A stretch of DNA of 64,000 nucleotides from [Clostridium] scindens ATCC 35704 (GCF_004295125.1 NZ_CP036170.1:561501-625500), one strand, 5' to 3'; counted from the first letter of the stretch, positions 49,433 through 58,915 are shown. Notes: generated by a model from the letters alone, not told the origin. Program-made: numbers and translations.

Positions 49433-50296
49433 TTAAGCTTTTCCAACTGAACCGAATAATTCCATCTTTTCCTTTACAGTCTGCATAATCGCATCTACGC
49501 CTGGCTTAAGAAGCTTGCGTGGGTCATAGCCCTTTCCTTCAAGGTCTTTTCCAGCCTCGATGTACTTGCGTGTAGCATCCGCAAAAGATAACTGGCAATC
49601 TGTATTAACGTTAATCTTTGCTACTCCAAGATCAATCGCCTTCTTAATCATGTCATCCGGGATTCCCGTGCCTCCGTGCAGTACCAATGGCATCTTTCCT
49701 GTCAGTTTCTGGATCGCGTCCAGAGTCTCAAAACTTAATCCGGCCCAGTTCTCAGGATACTTTCCATGGATATTGCCGATTCCTGCTGCCAGCATATCAA
49801 CGCCCAGATCAGCAATCATCTTGCATTCCTGAGGATCCGCGCATTCTCCCTGTCCGATAACGCCGTCCTCTTCTCCGCCGATCGCTCCAACCTCTGCTTC
49901 GATTGACATTCCTTTTTCTCTGCAGATGGCGATCAGTTCTTTTGTCTTTGCAACATTCTCTTCAATCGGATATTTGGATCCATCGAACATGATGGAAGTA
50001 AAGCCTGCCTCTATGCACTTCATGCATCCGTCATATGTGCCGTGATCCAGATGTGTCGCAACCGGTACCGTAATTCCAAGTTCTTCGATCATGGCAGCTA
50101 CCATAGCGGATACCGTCTTGAATCCTGTCATATATTTGCCTGCGCCCTCGGACACGCCCAGGATAACGGGTGACTTGCACTCTTCTGCTGTAAGAAGAAT
50201 AGCCTTTGTCCATTCCAGATTGTTGATATTAAACTGTCCCACTGCATAGTGGCCTTCGACTGCTTTTTCAAGCATCTCTTTTGCTGATACTAACAT
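49433..50296 (-). CDS. fba: Class II fructose-1,6-bisphosphate aldolase
   Basis: A 287-residue zinc aldolase from the ATG at 50296 (MLVSAKEMLEKA), with TTGGAGGAG upstream. Metal and catalytic regions: ATHLDHGTYDGCMKCIEAGFTS (the metal His pair and Asp), EAEVGAIGGEEDGV, and LHGGTGIPDDMIKKAIDLGVAKINVNTD. It is followed by a terminator and separated from the sugar locus, so this is most likely the glycolytic enzyme. Two further class II aldolases of the same family lie within 7 kb. Confidence 0.93.
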   Translation of the reverse strand: MLVSAKEMLEKAVEGHYAVGQFNINNLEWTKAILLTAEECKSPVILGVSEGAGKYMTGFKTVSAMVAAMIEELGITVPVATHLDHGTYDGCMKCIEAGFTSIMFDGSKYPIEENVAKTKELIAICREKGMSIEAEVGAIGGEEDGVIGQGECADPQECKMIADLGVDMLAAGIGNIHGKYPENWAGLSFETLDAIQKLTGKMPLVLHGGTGIPDDMIKKAIDLGVAKINVNTDCQLSFADATRKYIEAGKDLEGKGYDPRKLLKPGVDAIMQTVKEKMELFGSVGKA

Positions 50297-50355
50297 ATAA
50301 AACTCCTCCAATTCCTCTGCCTTGACAAGATGCCTTGACACCTGCACGGCATGTA

Positions 50356-50813
50356 TTAAGTTTCGCTTTTCTTATTATATCTCATTACCCGGGAAAAGAC
50401 AAGATCAAAGACATCCTTAAGTTTCTTGGCATTTATCCTTCCAGCAGCCGGCTTTGGCCCCGGGCATATGCCACGCCGCCTGAAGCCCTGATCCTGTGGA
50501 TCACATCCTGCGTGATCACTGCCTCTTCTTCTCTGAGTTTTCTCCACAATTCTTTCAGCATCATCTGGATATCCCTGACATCACTGAAGCCGCAGATAAA
50601 GATGCAGAACTCGTCGCCCGACCTTCTGGACACGAGCCAGTGCTCCTGGGGCAGCCCCTTTAGCAAAACTGCGAAACTCTCCAGATATTTATCGCCCACG
50701 TCATGTGCTTTATCCGCAAAGGCAAAAAAGCGGACAGCCAGAGCTGTCCGCTTTTCTATGCCTGCTATTCTATTGTAATGCTCCAAAAGTTCACATAAGA
50801 CTTTCCCGGCCAA
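50356..50813 (-). pseudogene. Degenerate GGDEF (diguanylate cyclase-like) fragment
   Basis: The minus strand encodes RTALAVRFFAFADKAHDVGD and WLVSRRSGDEFCIFI, matching a GGDEF domain with SGDEF instead of GGDEF, followed by ASGGVAYA as in GGDEF proteins. The frame stops at 50433, but the neighbouring frame continues with INAKKLKDVFDLVFSRVMRYNKKSET, which looks like the domain's C-terminus, so a frameshift is likely. The N-terminal half is absent and the fragment runs into the epimerase gene. It is probably the relic of a c-di-GMP or signalling protein. Confidence 0.5.
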
Positions 50814-51637
50814 AGTCTTATAAGATCGCTTTTATACTGGAAGTCTTCCACGACTCCCTGCCTGGATGGAAGGGACGTCCATGGCTCGATACAGACATAC
50901 GGCGCGTCTGTATTGGGCACATGCCAGAGTCCGAGATAAGGCAGATCCGGATAGGCTACCCTTACCTGCCGGCTTCCCTTATCCGACTTTAATGCGACCT
51001 CGTCTGCCATATGCGCAAGCACGATCGCGTCATCGTCAAACAGATCATGGCTCAGCCTCAGGATCTGTCCATCTTCCAATGGAAATTCTTCATTCATGCC
51101 ACTTAAAAAGCAGGCCTTCGTATGCCCCACCCGGTCCGGGCGGCACTCTTTTGCGAATTCCAGGTAGTAATCTTCAAAATCCAGTCCATTCTCCAGCGGA
51201 ACTCGAAACCCCGGATGCCCTCCGATTCCAAAATACATCATCTTATCTGAAAGGTTCCGTACCTGGTACTTAATCTCGATCTTATTTTTCTGCAGCGTAT
51301 AAGATACCTGCAATACAAAATGATAAGGATAGGATGCATACGTCTCCTGGCTGTCCCTCAGTTCCAAAACAATCTTTTCCTTTGTCTGCTCCGTTACCTG
51401 AAATGGAAGTTTCCGGGCGAACCCATGGATATCCATCTCAAACTCCTGCCCATCCAGCCGATACTTGCCCTCCGTGAATCTTCCCACAAAGGGGAATAGA
51501 AGCGGCGCACGCTCCGGCCAGTATTCTTCATCGCCGTCCCATAGGTACTGCGCACCGTCCTTTTCAATCGCCTGTATCTGCGCGCCGCAGGAAGCCACCA
51601 GCAAGCGGAGGCATCCGTTATCCAGCTGATATTCCAT
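50765..51637 (-). CDS. Aldose 1-epimerase family protein (LacX type)
   Basis: A 290-residue protein of the aldose-1-epimerase/galactose mutarotase fold, resembling LacX: LLVASCGAQIQAIEKDGAQYLWDGD at the N-terminus, FPFVGRFTEGKYRLDG, DIHGFARK, GIGGHPGFRVPL and CIEPWTSLP near the end. These enzymes interconvert anomers of aldoses. It starts 16 bases after the lyxose-isomerase-like gene, so the two belong together in the sugar locus. Confidence 0.85.
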   Translation of the reverse strand: MEYQLDNGCLRLLVASCGAQIQAIEKDGAQYLWDGDEEYWPERAPLLFPFVGRFTEGKYRLDGQEFEMDIHGFARKLPFQVTEQTKEKIVLELRDSQETYASYPYHFVLQVSYTLQKNKIEIKYQVRNLSDKMMYFGIGGHPGFRVPLENGLDFEDYYLEFAKECRPDRVGHTKACFLSGMNEEFPLEDGQILRLSHDLFDDDAIVLAHMADEVALKSDKGSRQVRVAYPDLPYLGLWHVPNTDAPYVCIEPWTSLPSRQGVVEDFQYKSDLIRLWPGKSYVNFWSITIE

Positions 51638-51652
51638 GTATCCGCCTCCTGA

Positions 51653-52339
51653 CTATTCCGCCTGCGGATATTCGTTGCACAGCAGGCGGTATGGCGCTTC
51701 GTCCTCCTCGATTGCCGGGAAGCGTCCCACTTCTTTATTATAGAAGAAATTATCATTATCATCGTCGTTGCACATGGACACTTCGCCCAGAAGGACCGGG
51801 CCGCCTGTCTCTGGCACGATAAAGTCATGGTACATATACGGCGTAATGGTAATGCTCTGTCCGGGCTTCAGAAGTACTTTTGTGCCCGCCGGGACCTGGC
51901 TGGTCTTTCCATCGGAGCATACGGTCACATCCGTATCCAGCATCCTCTCATCCGGTGTCCCGTTGTACACCGTAATATAGACATCATTGCCGCCTCTGTT
52001 GATGATGTCTTCCATCTTGCTGGCATGGAAATGCATCGCCGCCGTCTGTCCTTCATAGAGCATCAGAAGTTTCTCCGCATAAGTCTTCTTATATTTCTCC
52101 GGCATCTTCTGGTTGCCGTTACGGATCGTAAACAGTGAGAATCCGACCTCATCGAACTTGCCAAGGCCAAAGTCCGTAATATCCCATCCCAGCTTGTTGT
52201 CACGGATCTCATCGTATTCATGGCCAATGTCCTGCCACTCCTTTGCCGTCCATGCCGCAAAAGGCGGCATCTCAAACCCATGCTCCTTGATTAATTGCTC
52301 CATATCTTTTATAACCTGATTAATTCTTGAGCGTTTCAT
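51653..52339 (-). CDS. D-lyxose/D-mannose isomerase-like cupin protein
   Basis: A 228-residue protein from the ATG at 52339 (MKRSRINQVIKDME), with GGAGGAGG ten bases upstream. The cupin metal site is visible in MHFHASKMEDIINRGGN and later YMYHDFIVPETGG, as in D-lyxose ketol-isomerases. These convert D-lyxose to D-xylulose and D-mannose to D-fructose. It lies between the RpiR-type regulator (45 bases upstream) and the epimerase gene. The substrate is inferred from the family and could be another aldose of similar shape. Confidence 0.82.
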   Translation of the reverse strand: MKRSRINQVIKDMEQLIKEHGFEMPPFAAWTAKEWQDIGHEYDEIRDNKLGWDITDFGLGKFDEVGFSLFTIRNGNQKMPEKYKKTYAEKLLMLYEGQTAAMHFHASKMEDIINRGGNDVYITVYNGTPDERMLDTDVTVCSDGKTSQVPAGTKVLLKPGQSITITPYMYHDFIVPETGGPVLLGEVSMCNDDDNDNFFYNKEVGRFPAIEEDEAPYRLLCNEYPQAE

Positions 52340-52384
52340 AGTAATATTTCCTCCTCCATATATGCTCAAATAGCAGAGTACGGA

Positions 52385-53242
52385 TTATACCTTATATTCT
52401 GATAATATCATCTCTGGCTTGTCTGCCTGCGTAGTCTTGATCAATTCCTCATTCGTGACAAAGTTAAGAAGCGCGTCGATCACCGCGGTCTCATTCATAT
52501 GGGCATACCCTTTATAGAAGCTGAACGGTTCTTCCTTGCCGGCTGATAGAAGCACATAATCTGCAAGATTCGATACCGGGGACTGGGCAAATGCCGTGAT
52601 CGCTATGCTCTTAAGGCCTTTTTCTTTTCCCAGTTCCAGCCCCTGGATGACCTGTCTAGATGTTCCCGACTGTGATATGGCTATCAGAAGGTCATCCTGG
52701 TCCGCCAGATTCACATGATTCATGAAGTATTCGGCGGCAACATTATATGTGCTCTTGATTCCCAGCCTTCCCAGCCTGAATCCCATATACTGGGCCAGAG
52801 GGCATGTATTTCCTACGGCCATGATATGCGCCTCCTTGCAGGTCTTCAGAAGATTCACGCAGTTCCACATCACATCCGCGTCAATCCTTGAGCCGATGGC
52901 GAGCATCGTCTGCGCATACTCCTGGAACAGTTTCTCCACGGCATCCCTGCTTTCAGCCAGCGCCGAACTGCCATACTGCTTCTTCCCCAGATCCCTCGCA
53001 AGGGAAATACGGAACTGATAATATCCGGTATAGCCGATATGATGGCACATCCTGACTACGGTCGCATCGCTTACCCCGCTTTGCTTCGCCAGTTCGGATA
53101 CGTTAGAATCCACCGCTTTCTGCGGATTCTGCAATACAAAGTCCGCCACTTTCCTTTCCGCCGAAAAGATATAATCATACTGCTCTTTGATGACTTCGAG
53201 CACCTCTCTGTCCAGAATGTTCTTTTTACTCAACTTTGACAC
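52385..53242 (-). CDS. RpiR-family transcriptional regulator (HTH + SIS)
   Basis: A 285-residue regulator: an N-terminal helix-turn-helix (NVSELAKQSGVSDATVVRMCHHIGYTGYYQF) and a C-terminal SIS domain that binds a phosphosugar (GNTCPLAQYMGFRLGRLG, ISQSGTSRQVIQGLELG). It sits inside the sugar locus and likely controls it, with a sugar phosphate as effector. 15 bases separate it from the upstream aldolase gene. Confidence 0.9.
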   Translation of the reverse strand: MSKLSKKNILDREVLEVIKEQYDYIFSAERKVADFVLQNPQKAVDSNVSELAKQSGVSDATVVRMCHHIGYTGYYQFRISLARDLGKKQYGSSALAESRDAVEKLFQEYAQTMLAIGSRIDADVMWNCVNLLKTCKEAHIMAVGNTCPLAQYMGFRLGRLGIKSTYNVAAEYFMNHVNLADQDDLLIAISQSGTSRQVIQGLELGKEKGLKSIAITAFAQSPVSNLADYVLLSAGKEEPFSFYKGYAHMNETAVIDALLNFVTNEELIKTTQADKPEMILSEYKV

Positions 53243-53257
53243 CTCAAATAATATGTA

Positions 53258-54118
53258 TTAGTACAGAGCTGCCTTTCCATCTGCCTGGAATAATTCAATC
53301 TTATGGAATGCAACTTCTTTCATTGCTGCAATGCATGGCGGCTGGATCGTATTAGGCTCTCTTAAGCCTTTGTCAGCTAGTACTTCTCTCATTTTATCAT
53401 AATATGCCACTTTTATGTCACTTGAAATGTTAATTTTATTCACGCCCAGCGTTACGGACTGTCCGATCTCTGCATCCGGATTGTTAGAGCCTCCGTGAAG
53501 TACCAGCGGAATCGATACTTTTGACTTGATCTCTTTTAACAGATCCAGCTTCAGTTCCGGCTTCATTCCCTTTGGATAGATGCCATGGGATGTTCCGATG
53601 GCGATCGCCAGCGTATCAACGCCGGATGCCTCCACAAACTTTACGGCATCATCCGGGTTCGTATAGATGATCACATTCGCGCCTGCTTCCGCTTCCGCAT
53701 CCGTAGAGCCGATCGTTCCAAGCTCGCCTTCTACCGATACATTTACCGCATGAGCCGCCTCTGCCACTTTCTTGCATGCCTTGATGTTCTCCTCGAACGG
53801 AAGGCTGGAGCCATCGATCATAACGGATGTAAATCCTGCCTGGATGGCGGTCATCACCTGCTCGAAAGAAGCGCCGTGATCCAGATGAATGCAAACCGGA
53901 ACCGTTGCCTTGTGCGCTTTCTCAATGATCGCTTTTACCATGTCTGTACCAATATGGCTTAACTCGTCAGGGTGAATCGCAATGATTACCGGCGCATTCT
54001 TTTCCTCAGACGCTTCCATGATACCGTTAAACATAGAATAATCACTGATATTAAATGCAGGTACTGCAAAATTATTCTCGTTTGCTACCGCCAACAATTC
54101 CTTCATATTCATTAACAT
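53258..54118 (-). CDS. Class II aldolase (tagatose/fructose-bisphosphate aldolase family)
   Basis: A 286-residue aldolase from the ATG at 54118 (MLMNMKELLAVANENNFAVPAFN), with GGAGG nine bases upstream. It has CIHLDHGASFEQVMTAIQAGFTSVMIDGSS, GELGTIGS and LHGGSNNPDAEIGQSVTLGVNKINISSD. It splits ketose-bisphosphate (or a related phosphosugar) into trioses. Sequence differs from the fba gene at 49.4 kb, which argues for a catabolic, not glycolytic, role. It precedes the RpiR regulator gene. Confidence 0.88.
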   Translation of the reverse strand: MLMNMKELLAVANENNFAVPAFNISDYSMFNGIMEASEEKNAPVIIAIHPDELSHIGTDMVKAIIEKAHKATVPVCIHLDHGASFEQVMTAIQAGFTSVMIDGSSLPFEENIKACKKVAEAAHAVNVSVEGELGTIGSTDAEAEAGANVIIYTNPDDAVKFVEASGVDTLAIAIGTSHGIYPKGMKPELKLDLLKEIKSKVSIPLVLHGGSNNPDAEIGQSVTLGVNKINISSDIKVAYYDKMREVLADKGLREPNTIQPPCIAAMKEVAFHKIELFQADGKAALY

Positions 54119-54246
54119 AATTCTCTTCCTCCATAAAATAATATTTTTTATACTTGCTATTCTAGACCTCAAAATAGGCCATGTCAACATTCTTATGAAA
54201 TAAAATTTCTTTTTCTAACATTTTACAATAAAATTCTATTTCATAC

Positions 54247-55563
54247 TCAAAAGCACATCTGCACACCGCCCACAAAGGAATCTCCAAGCCCAATGGTATA
54301 CTTCGGCTTGTCAATATATTTGGATGGTACCAGCGTTACTTCCCCGGCAAACGGGCTGGCTTTCACCTTCTCATAGTTCTCTACGCCCTTTGGGCTTAGT
54401 TCAAAGCCCAGCACTTCCCGGATCTGTTCCTTTGTGCCATACCAGCCGTTCTGCGCTTTGGCTGTGGCAAGCAGATTCCCATAGATGAGTCCTCTCTCAA
54501 TATCCGCCTTCAAAGGATCGCCTACATACATGGAATAATCCTTTGTATGGACGATGACTCCTTTTTGGATGCCGAATTTCCCGCGGATGAATCTCGCGCC
54601 CTCCACGCAGGAGATGATATCCTCGATGTCCACGTCAAAGTCATACATCTCCTTCAACGTATACTTCAGTTCCTCTTCATTCAGGCTTACGATGTCCACG
54701 CAGGAATACACGGTTTCCAGGCATAGTTTCCGGACGGCATAGTCATGGTAATGCGCATCCTCAAAAAATACGATTCCATCCGGATTCGCTTCTTTGTACT
54801 TCGCCACATGGCCTTTTACATATTCCAGATGCTCTTTTAGCACTTGCGGATCTAACAGCGCGTTAAAGCTGGACAGCACATTGCTGCTTATGTCCATCCC
54901 GTTGCGCTCTATCCATTCAAAATAGGGCCTTGAGAAGGGGACGAACTCATTCACGGTAATCTTCGTGATGATCAGCCTGTTTGAGCAGGGAATGACAGCC
55001 TCCTGGCCTCCCAGGCAGATCTTATCTCCTTTCTTGAACTGAATGATAAAATGAATCTCCTGCTCATTTGTCTGGATGACCTCATCCGTATGTACCAGCC
55101 TTCCATCCTGGGAAACAGCATAGATAGACGGGGATCTCAGGATCTGGCAGACTTCTTTGGAATCGTCCGTCAGATGGACGATCGACGGGCAGCCAAGCTG
55201 GGCCAGAGCCATGGCAGCCTGTACTGCCGTGCCTCCCATTCCATAGTCAAAATGAAAACTCTCCTCTACCAGCTTCGTATTCTTTACATCTGCCTCGCCC
55301 CCGATTCCGCGGATACAGTAATACACTACCGTCCCCAGAAGATCCTCCATCGTCTCTATCTCGTCCGACACCTTCATCTCGGACAGCACGCCGTCTGGCA
55401 TATACCGCTCCAGAAGCTCGTTTAGCCGCTCCACTTTGAAGTCACACAGCAGATCCAGATTACTGGTGTATCCCAGCGCCGTATAGCGCCCGTTCCTCGT
55501 CCGTTGCCGCACGGTCTCCTCAAGCGCTTCATATGCCTCCTGGTACTTCTGTTCCAACACCAT
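54247..55563 (-). CDS. ADP-dependent sugar kinase (ADP-PFK/glucokinase family)
   Basis: A 438-residue protein from the ATG at 55563, with AGAGGTGA upstream. Family features: LGYTSNLDLLCDF near the N-terminus (sugar-binding strand), YGMGGTAVQAAMALAQLGCPS, VVHTKDY-like strand as VIVHTKDYSMYVG and the C-terminal catalytic GLGDSFVGG, where the Asp is the base of ribokinase-fold kinases. Length (about 440) matches ADP-dependent kinases, not the 300-residue PfkB type. ADP use is inferred from the family, which is mostly known from archaea but also present in clostridia. The substrate could be fructose-6-phosphate, glucose or another phosphosugar for the neighbouring aldolases. Confidence 0.78.
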   Translation of the reverse strand: MVLEQKYQEAYEALEETVRQRTRNGRYTALGYTSNLDLLCDFKVERLNELLERYMPDGVLSEMKVSDEIETMEDLLGTVVYYCIRGIGGEADVKNTKLVEESFHFDYGMGGTAVQAAMALAQLGCPSIVHLTDDSKEVCQILRSPSIYAVSQDGRLVHTDEVIQTNEQEIHFIIQFKKGDKICLGGQEAVIPCSNRLIITKITVNEFVPFSRPYFEWIERNGMDISSNVLSSFNALLDPQVLKEHLEYVKGHVAKYKEANPDGIVFFEDAHYHDYAVRKLCLETVYSCVDIVSLNEEELKYTLKEMYDFDVDIEDIISCVEGARFIRGKFGIQKGVIVHTKDYSMYVGDPLKADIERGLIYGNLLATAKAQNGWYGTKEQIREVLGFELSPKGVENYEKVKASPFAGEVTLVPSKYIDKPKYTIGLGDSFVGGVQMCF

Positions 55564-55581
55564 CTTTCTCACCTCTTTTCT

Positions 55582-56442
55582 TTAGTCCATTAACGCAAAG
55601 GACCTGATCTTGCTTTTTATCACCTCTTTTGCTGCCGCTTCTGCCGGCCCCCACAGGTTCTGGCAGGAATATTTGAATCCCTCCGACTGTACGGTCTTAA
55701 CATAGGCTTCGCCCATGGCAACCTGGATGTCCGTGCAGATATTTACCTTGCGTATTCCCTGACGGATCGCCTCCTGCACTTGTTCCATAGGCGTACCCGA
55801 GCCTCCGTGAAGCACGATCGGACAGTCTACAGCCTTCTTAATATTACGCAGCCTGTCTATATTGAGTTTTGGTTCGAATGTATATTGTCCATGGGCAGTC
55901 CCAATCGATACTGCCAGCGCGTCTACCTGGGTCTCTAAAACGAACCTTCTTGCTTCCTCGGGATCTGTCTGTGCCGCCTCCGGCCCCTTAACGATGATAT
56001 CCCCTTCTTCGCCTACCAGCCGCCCCAGTTCCCCTTCCACCGTGATTCCGTATGGGTGGGCACGCCTTGCCACCTTGCGGGTGAGGACGACATTCTCCTC
56101 ATAAGGCAACGCCGACGCATCAATCATGACGGAAGAAAATCCAGCGTTGATCGCACGATTGCAGTCTTCAAACGTAGTGGCATGATCCAGATGTAGCGCC
56201 ACCGGTACCTCTGCGTCTTTGCTTGCCATATATGCGGTCTGCACCGTCTCCTCCATTCCGCCCATCCGGCCAATCTCCAGCATGCCGCATTGAAGGATCA
56301 CCGGAACGTCCAGTTCCTGTGCAGCCTCCACGACAGCGCGGGCCACTTCGAAAGACCAGAATTCGAATGCGCCCAGTGCGATGCCCCTTTCATCCGCTAT
56401 TTTCAATGCTTCTTTCATTGGTACAAAATTGGTTTTTAACAT
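55582..56442 (-). CDS. Class II aldolase (third in this region)
   Basis: A 286-residue class II aldolase with VALHLDHATTFEDCNRAINAGFSSVMIDAS, GELGRLVGEE and LHGGSGTPMEQVQEAIRQGIRKVNICTD. AAAGGAGAG precedes the ATG. It is the first gene of the leftward segment after the divergent DeoR gene, 18 bases before the ADP-kinase gene. It is clearly paralogous to the aldolase at 53.3 kb and the fba gene at 49.4 kb, but not near-identical to either. Confidence 0.88.
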   Translation of the reverse strand: MLKTNFVPMKEALKIADERGIALGAFEFWSFEVARAVVEAAQELDVPVILQCGMLEIGRMGGMEETVQTAYMASKDAEVPVALHLDHATTFEDCNRAINAGFSSVMIDASALPYEENVVLTRKVARRAHPYGITVEGELGRLVGEEGDIIVKGPEAAQTDPEEARRFVLETQVDALAVSIGTAHGQYTFEPKLNIDRLRNIKKAVDCPIVLHGGSGTPMEQVQEAIRQGIRKVNICTDIQVAMGEAYVKTVQSEGFKYSCQNLWGPAEAAAKEVIKSKIRSFALMD

Positions 56443-56577
56443 GATTACTCTCCTTTAATGTTGTAAAATAACTGCCGTTTTATAGATATGCGGCCCTCAG
56501 TTATGCTATAATAGTACTAGTATTTGCGACATCCCTGGCATGACTTGAATTTATAATTCTATGAGAGGTACGATTCA

Positions 56578-57369
56578 ATGATTTATGCAGAAGAACGTTA
56601 TAATAACATCATGCGTCTGCTGACGGATAAGGGACGCATCAGTTCTGCGGAACTATCTTCCGCCCTGAATATTTCCAGGGAGACGATCCGCCGTGATTTA
56701 AACCGCCTGGCTCAGGAGGGCCGCCTTGTCAAGACAAGAGGCGGAGCCATCCTTCCGGATGCCAGCCTGACAAGCCTAGACTTTCCATACACTGCCCGCG
56801 AGAAGGCTAACCGAACCGAGAAATCCGACTTATGCGCCTACGCCGCCAGATTTATTCAGGAGAGGGATACCATTTTTCTGGACAACAGCTCTACTGTTAC
56901 GCATTTGATACGCTTCATCCCCAAACAGTATCCGCTGAACTTTCTGGTTTACTCCATTTCTCTGCTGCTGACGCTCTCGAACATGCACAATCCCAACTGG
57001 AATGTGTTCAGCCTGGGCGGCATGCTCAGCTATACTACCATGTCTTCTACCCGGACGCTTGCCTTATCCGCCCTGGATAATTTCATGCCCACCAAGGCAT
57101 TTCTTTCTTGTCACAGCATTACCAGGGACTTTTATGCCACCGACAGCTACATGGAAGACGTGGAACTTAAACGCCGCGCCCTGGATATATCAGCGGAGAC
57201 CTTCCTTCTGGCGGATGCCTCCAAGCTGAACCACCCCGGAGTCATCAAGGTTGCATCCTCCGTCGAGTTTGACCATATTATCACCAACGAGAAGGCCGCG
57301 CCATTCTTTGTGAATGACTTAAGGGAAAACGGCTGCAACGTCCATCTTGCCCCTCATATCACGAAGTAA
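56578..57369 (+). CDS. DeoR-family transcriptional regulator
   Basis: A 263-residue regulator: N-terminal helix-turn-helix (YNNIMRLLTDKGRISSAELSSALNISRETIRRDLNRLAQEGRLVKTRGGAIL) and a C-terminal sugar-phosphate-binding domain (FLDNSSTVTHLIRFIP, FLSCHSITRDFYATDSYMEDVELKR, LLADASKLNHPG). It is divergent from the aldolase/ADP-kinase segment with a TATAAT at 56507-56512, and convergent with the PfkB pseudogene, its end overlapping the pseudogene end by 11 bases. It probably represses the sugar genes. Confidence 0.9.
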   Translation: MIYAEERYNNIMRLLTDKGRISSAELSSALNISRETIRRDLNRLAQEGRLVKTRGGAILPDASLTSLDFPYTAREKANRTEKSDLCAYAARFIQERDTIFLDNSSTVTHLIRFIPKQYPLNFLVYSISLLLTLSNMHNPNWNVFSLGGMLSYTTMSSTRTLALSALDNFMPTKAFLSCHSITRDFYATDSYMEDVELKRRALDISAETFLLADASKLNHPGVIKVASSVEFDHIITNEKAAPFFVNDLRENGCNVHLAPHITK

Positions 57370-57968
57370 GAAGCCTTCCTTGCTTTTCTACATAATCCAG
57401 AACCATCTGAAAATCCGGCATGCCGGTGCTGGCGCCCTTCTTAGCGATTCTATAGGCGGATACCGCGCTGGCAAAGCACCCGGCTTTCTCAAGATTCCAG
57501 CCTTGAAGATAGAAGCACAGGAATCCTCCCATAAAGCAGTCCCCCGCTCCAGTGGTGTCCGTCACCCGGATTCCGGGATATAAAATCCTTAACGGAAACT
57601 TCCGGAATTCTTCTATAATCCCGTAAATGTCGGATCTCTGCGCCAGATAGGCCGCCTCCTCATAACTTGGTATGAATATATCCGTCTCCTTAAGGGTCTT
57701 CTTAAGCAGGTCCATCTTGCACCTGGGGCCGCCGGTCAGTGTAATGCTGGCATCCATTGCCGTAATCTTTCCGTAGTCATGGGCTCATTGTCGCATCCGG
57801 TACATCCCCGCTTCTTAGCGTCTGGTTTCCACCTGGTTCCTGTGAAGTTCTTCAAGCAAGAACCGGCCATTCATATCTTTGCCGACACTTCCAATCAAGG
57901 CCGAGGTATCCCAAGCCTTGACAGGACCACCGAGACCGTCAGGGCATCCCCACCGACAATACTTTCAT
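57359..57968 (-). pseudogene. PfkB-family carbohydrate kinase pseudogene with frameshifts
   Basis: Pieces of one ribokinase-type kinase are recognisable in different minus-strand frames. The start MKVLSVG at 57968 is broken at once by TGA; a shifted frame reads GDALTVSVVLSRLG, and the next shift gives WDTSALIGSVGKDMNGRF and LLEELHRNQVETR. The C-terminal part (132 residues, stop at 57359) keeps SITLTGG, DIFIPSYEEAAYLAQ and the catalytic TDTTGAGDCFMGGF. Between EEFRKF and PLRILYPG about 20-30 residues of the usual fold are missing. So the gene has at least two frameshifts and a deletion. Confidence 0.85.
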
Positions 57969-58076
57969 CTCTTCATCCCCTTTTTAAAAAAGACCCGCAA
58001 AACCCAAAGCGCGACACGGGAGCCTTCCCCATCTTCTTTGCTGTTTTGCAGAGCCTTGCAATTTGCGTAATTCGTA

Positions 58077-58913
58077 TTAATTCTTTACTGATCCTGCTGT
58101 CATACCCGCAATAAAATATCTCTGGAAGAAGAGGAATAATACTAAGATCGGGAGCGAGCCCAAGACACTCATGGCCATCATCTGGCTCCACTCATACGCA
58201 TGCTGTCCCATCAGCAGGTTGATTCCTACCGGTACCGTACGCATATTGTTGGTCTTAGTCAGCGCCAGCGCGAACAGATACTCGTTCCACGCCTGCATGA
58301 ATGTATACATTCCCACGGAAACCAGTCCCGGAACGGATGTGGGAACAAGGATCTTCCACAACGCCTTGAAGCGGGAGCCTCCGTCTATCATAACTGCCTC
58401 ATCCAACTCCTTCGGCAAGGTATTAAAATACCCCGTCGTCATCAGAATGGCATACGGCAGCGTAAATATCAGATACGTAAGAATCAATGCCCAATATGTA
58501 TTGTACAGCTTGATCGTAACGATCAGGCTTAAGTACGGTATCAGCAGCGTAATCGGCGGGATTGCCTGTACTGCGACGATAATGGTATTGATCGTGCTTT
58601 TGCCCCGGAAGTTGAACCGGCTGAATGCATAAGAAGCCAGGATTCCGATGACCAGGGTAATGACTACCACTGTAAGCGCGATCACATAACTATTTACAAA
58701 GAACCGGACCTTTTCCGGGTCGGTCAATACTGCCTTATAAGCATCCAGGCTGAAAGTCTTAGAGATCCAAGTAGGCGGCCAGGCAAATATTTCCGAATTG
58801 GGCTTAAAAGAATTCAGGATCATCCACAGGATCGGAAAACCAGCGAATAATGCCCCGATTACCAGCAATATAATAATTACGATCTTTACCCATAGTTTTT
58901 TCTTTCCAATCAT
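58077..58913 (-). CDS. Sugar ABC transporter permease (MalG type)
   Basis: A 278-residue permease from the ATG at 58913 (MIGKKKLWVKIVIIILLV). Six membrane segments and the EAA loop ELDEAMIDGGSRFKALWKILVPTSVPGL, typical of carbohydrate importers of the MalG/LacG type. Three bases separate it from the MalF-type gene. Its partner ATPase is not in the window; many clostridia share one MsmK-type ATPase between sugar importers. Confidence 0.88.
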   Translation of the reverse strand: MIGKKKLWVKIVIIILLVIGALFAGFPILWMILNSFKPNSEIFAWPPTWISKTFSLDAYKAVLTDPEKVRFFVNSYVIALTVVVITLVIGILASYAFSRFNFRGKSTINTIIVAVQAIPPITLLIPYLSLIVTIKLYNTYWALILTYLIFTLPYAILMTTGYFNTLPKELDEAVMIDGGSRFKALWKILVPTSVPGLVSVGMYTFMQAWNEYLFALALTKTNNMRTVPVGINLLMGQHAYEWSQMMAMSVLGSLPILVLFLFFQRYFIAGMTAGSVKN

Positions 58914-58915
58914 AT

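Noticed and set aside
53236-53256. TTTGA-N4-TCAAA near the RpiR gene start as a FabT box
   Set aside because: Spacer is 4 instead of 3, no promoter there, and a fatty-acid link to this gene is not expected.
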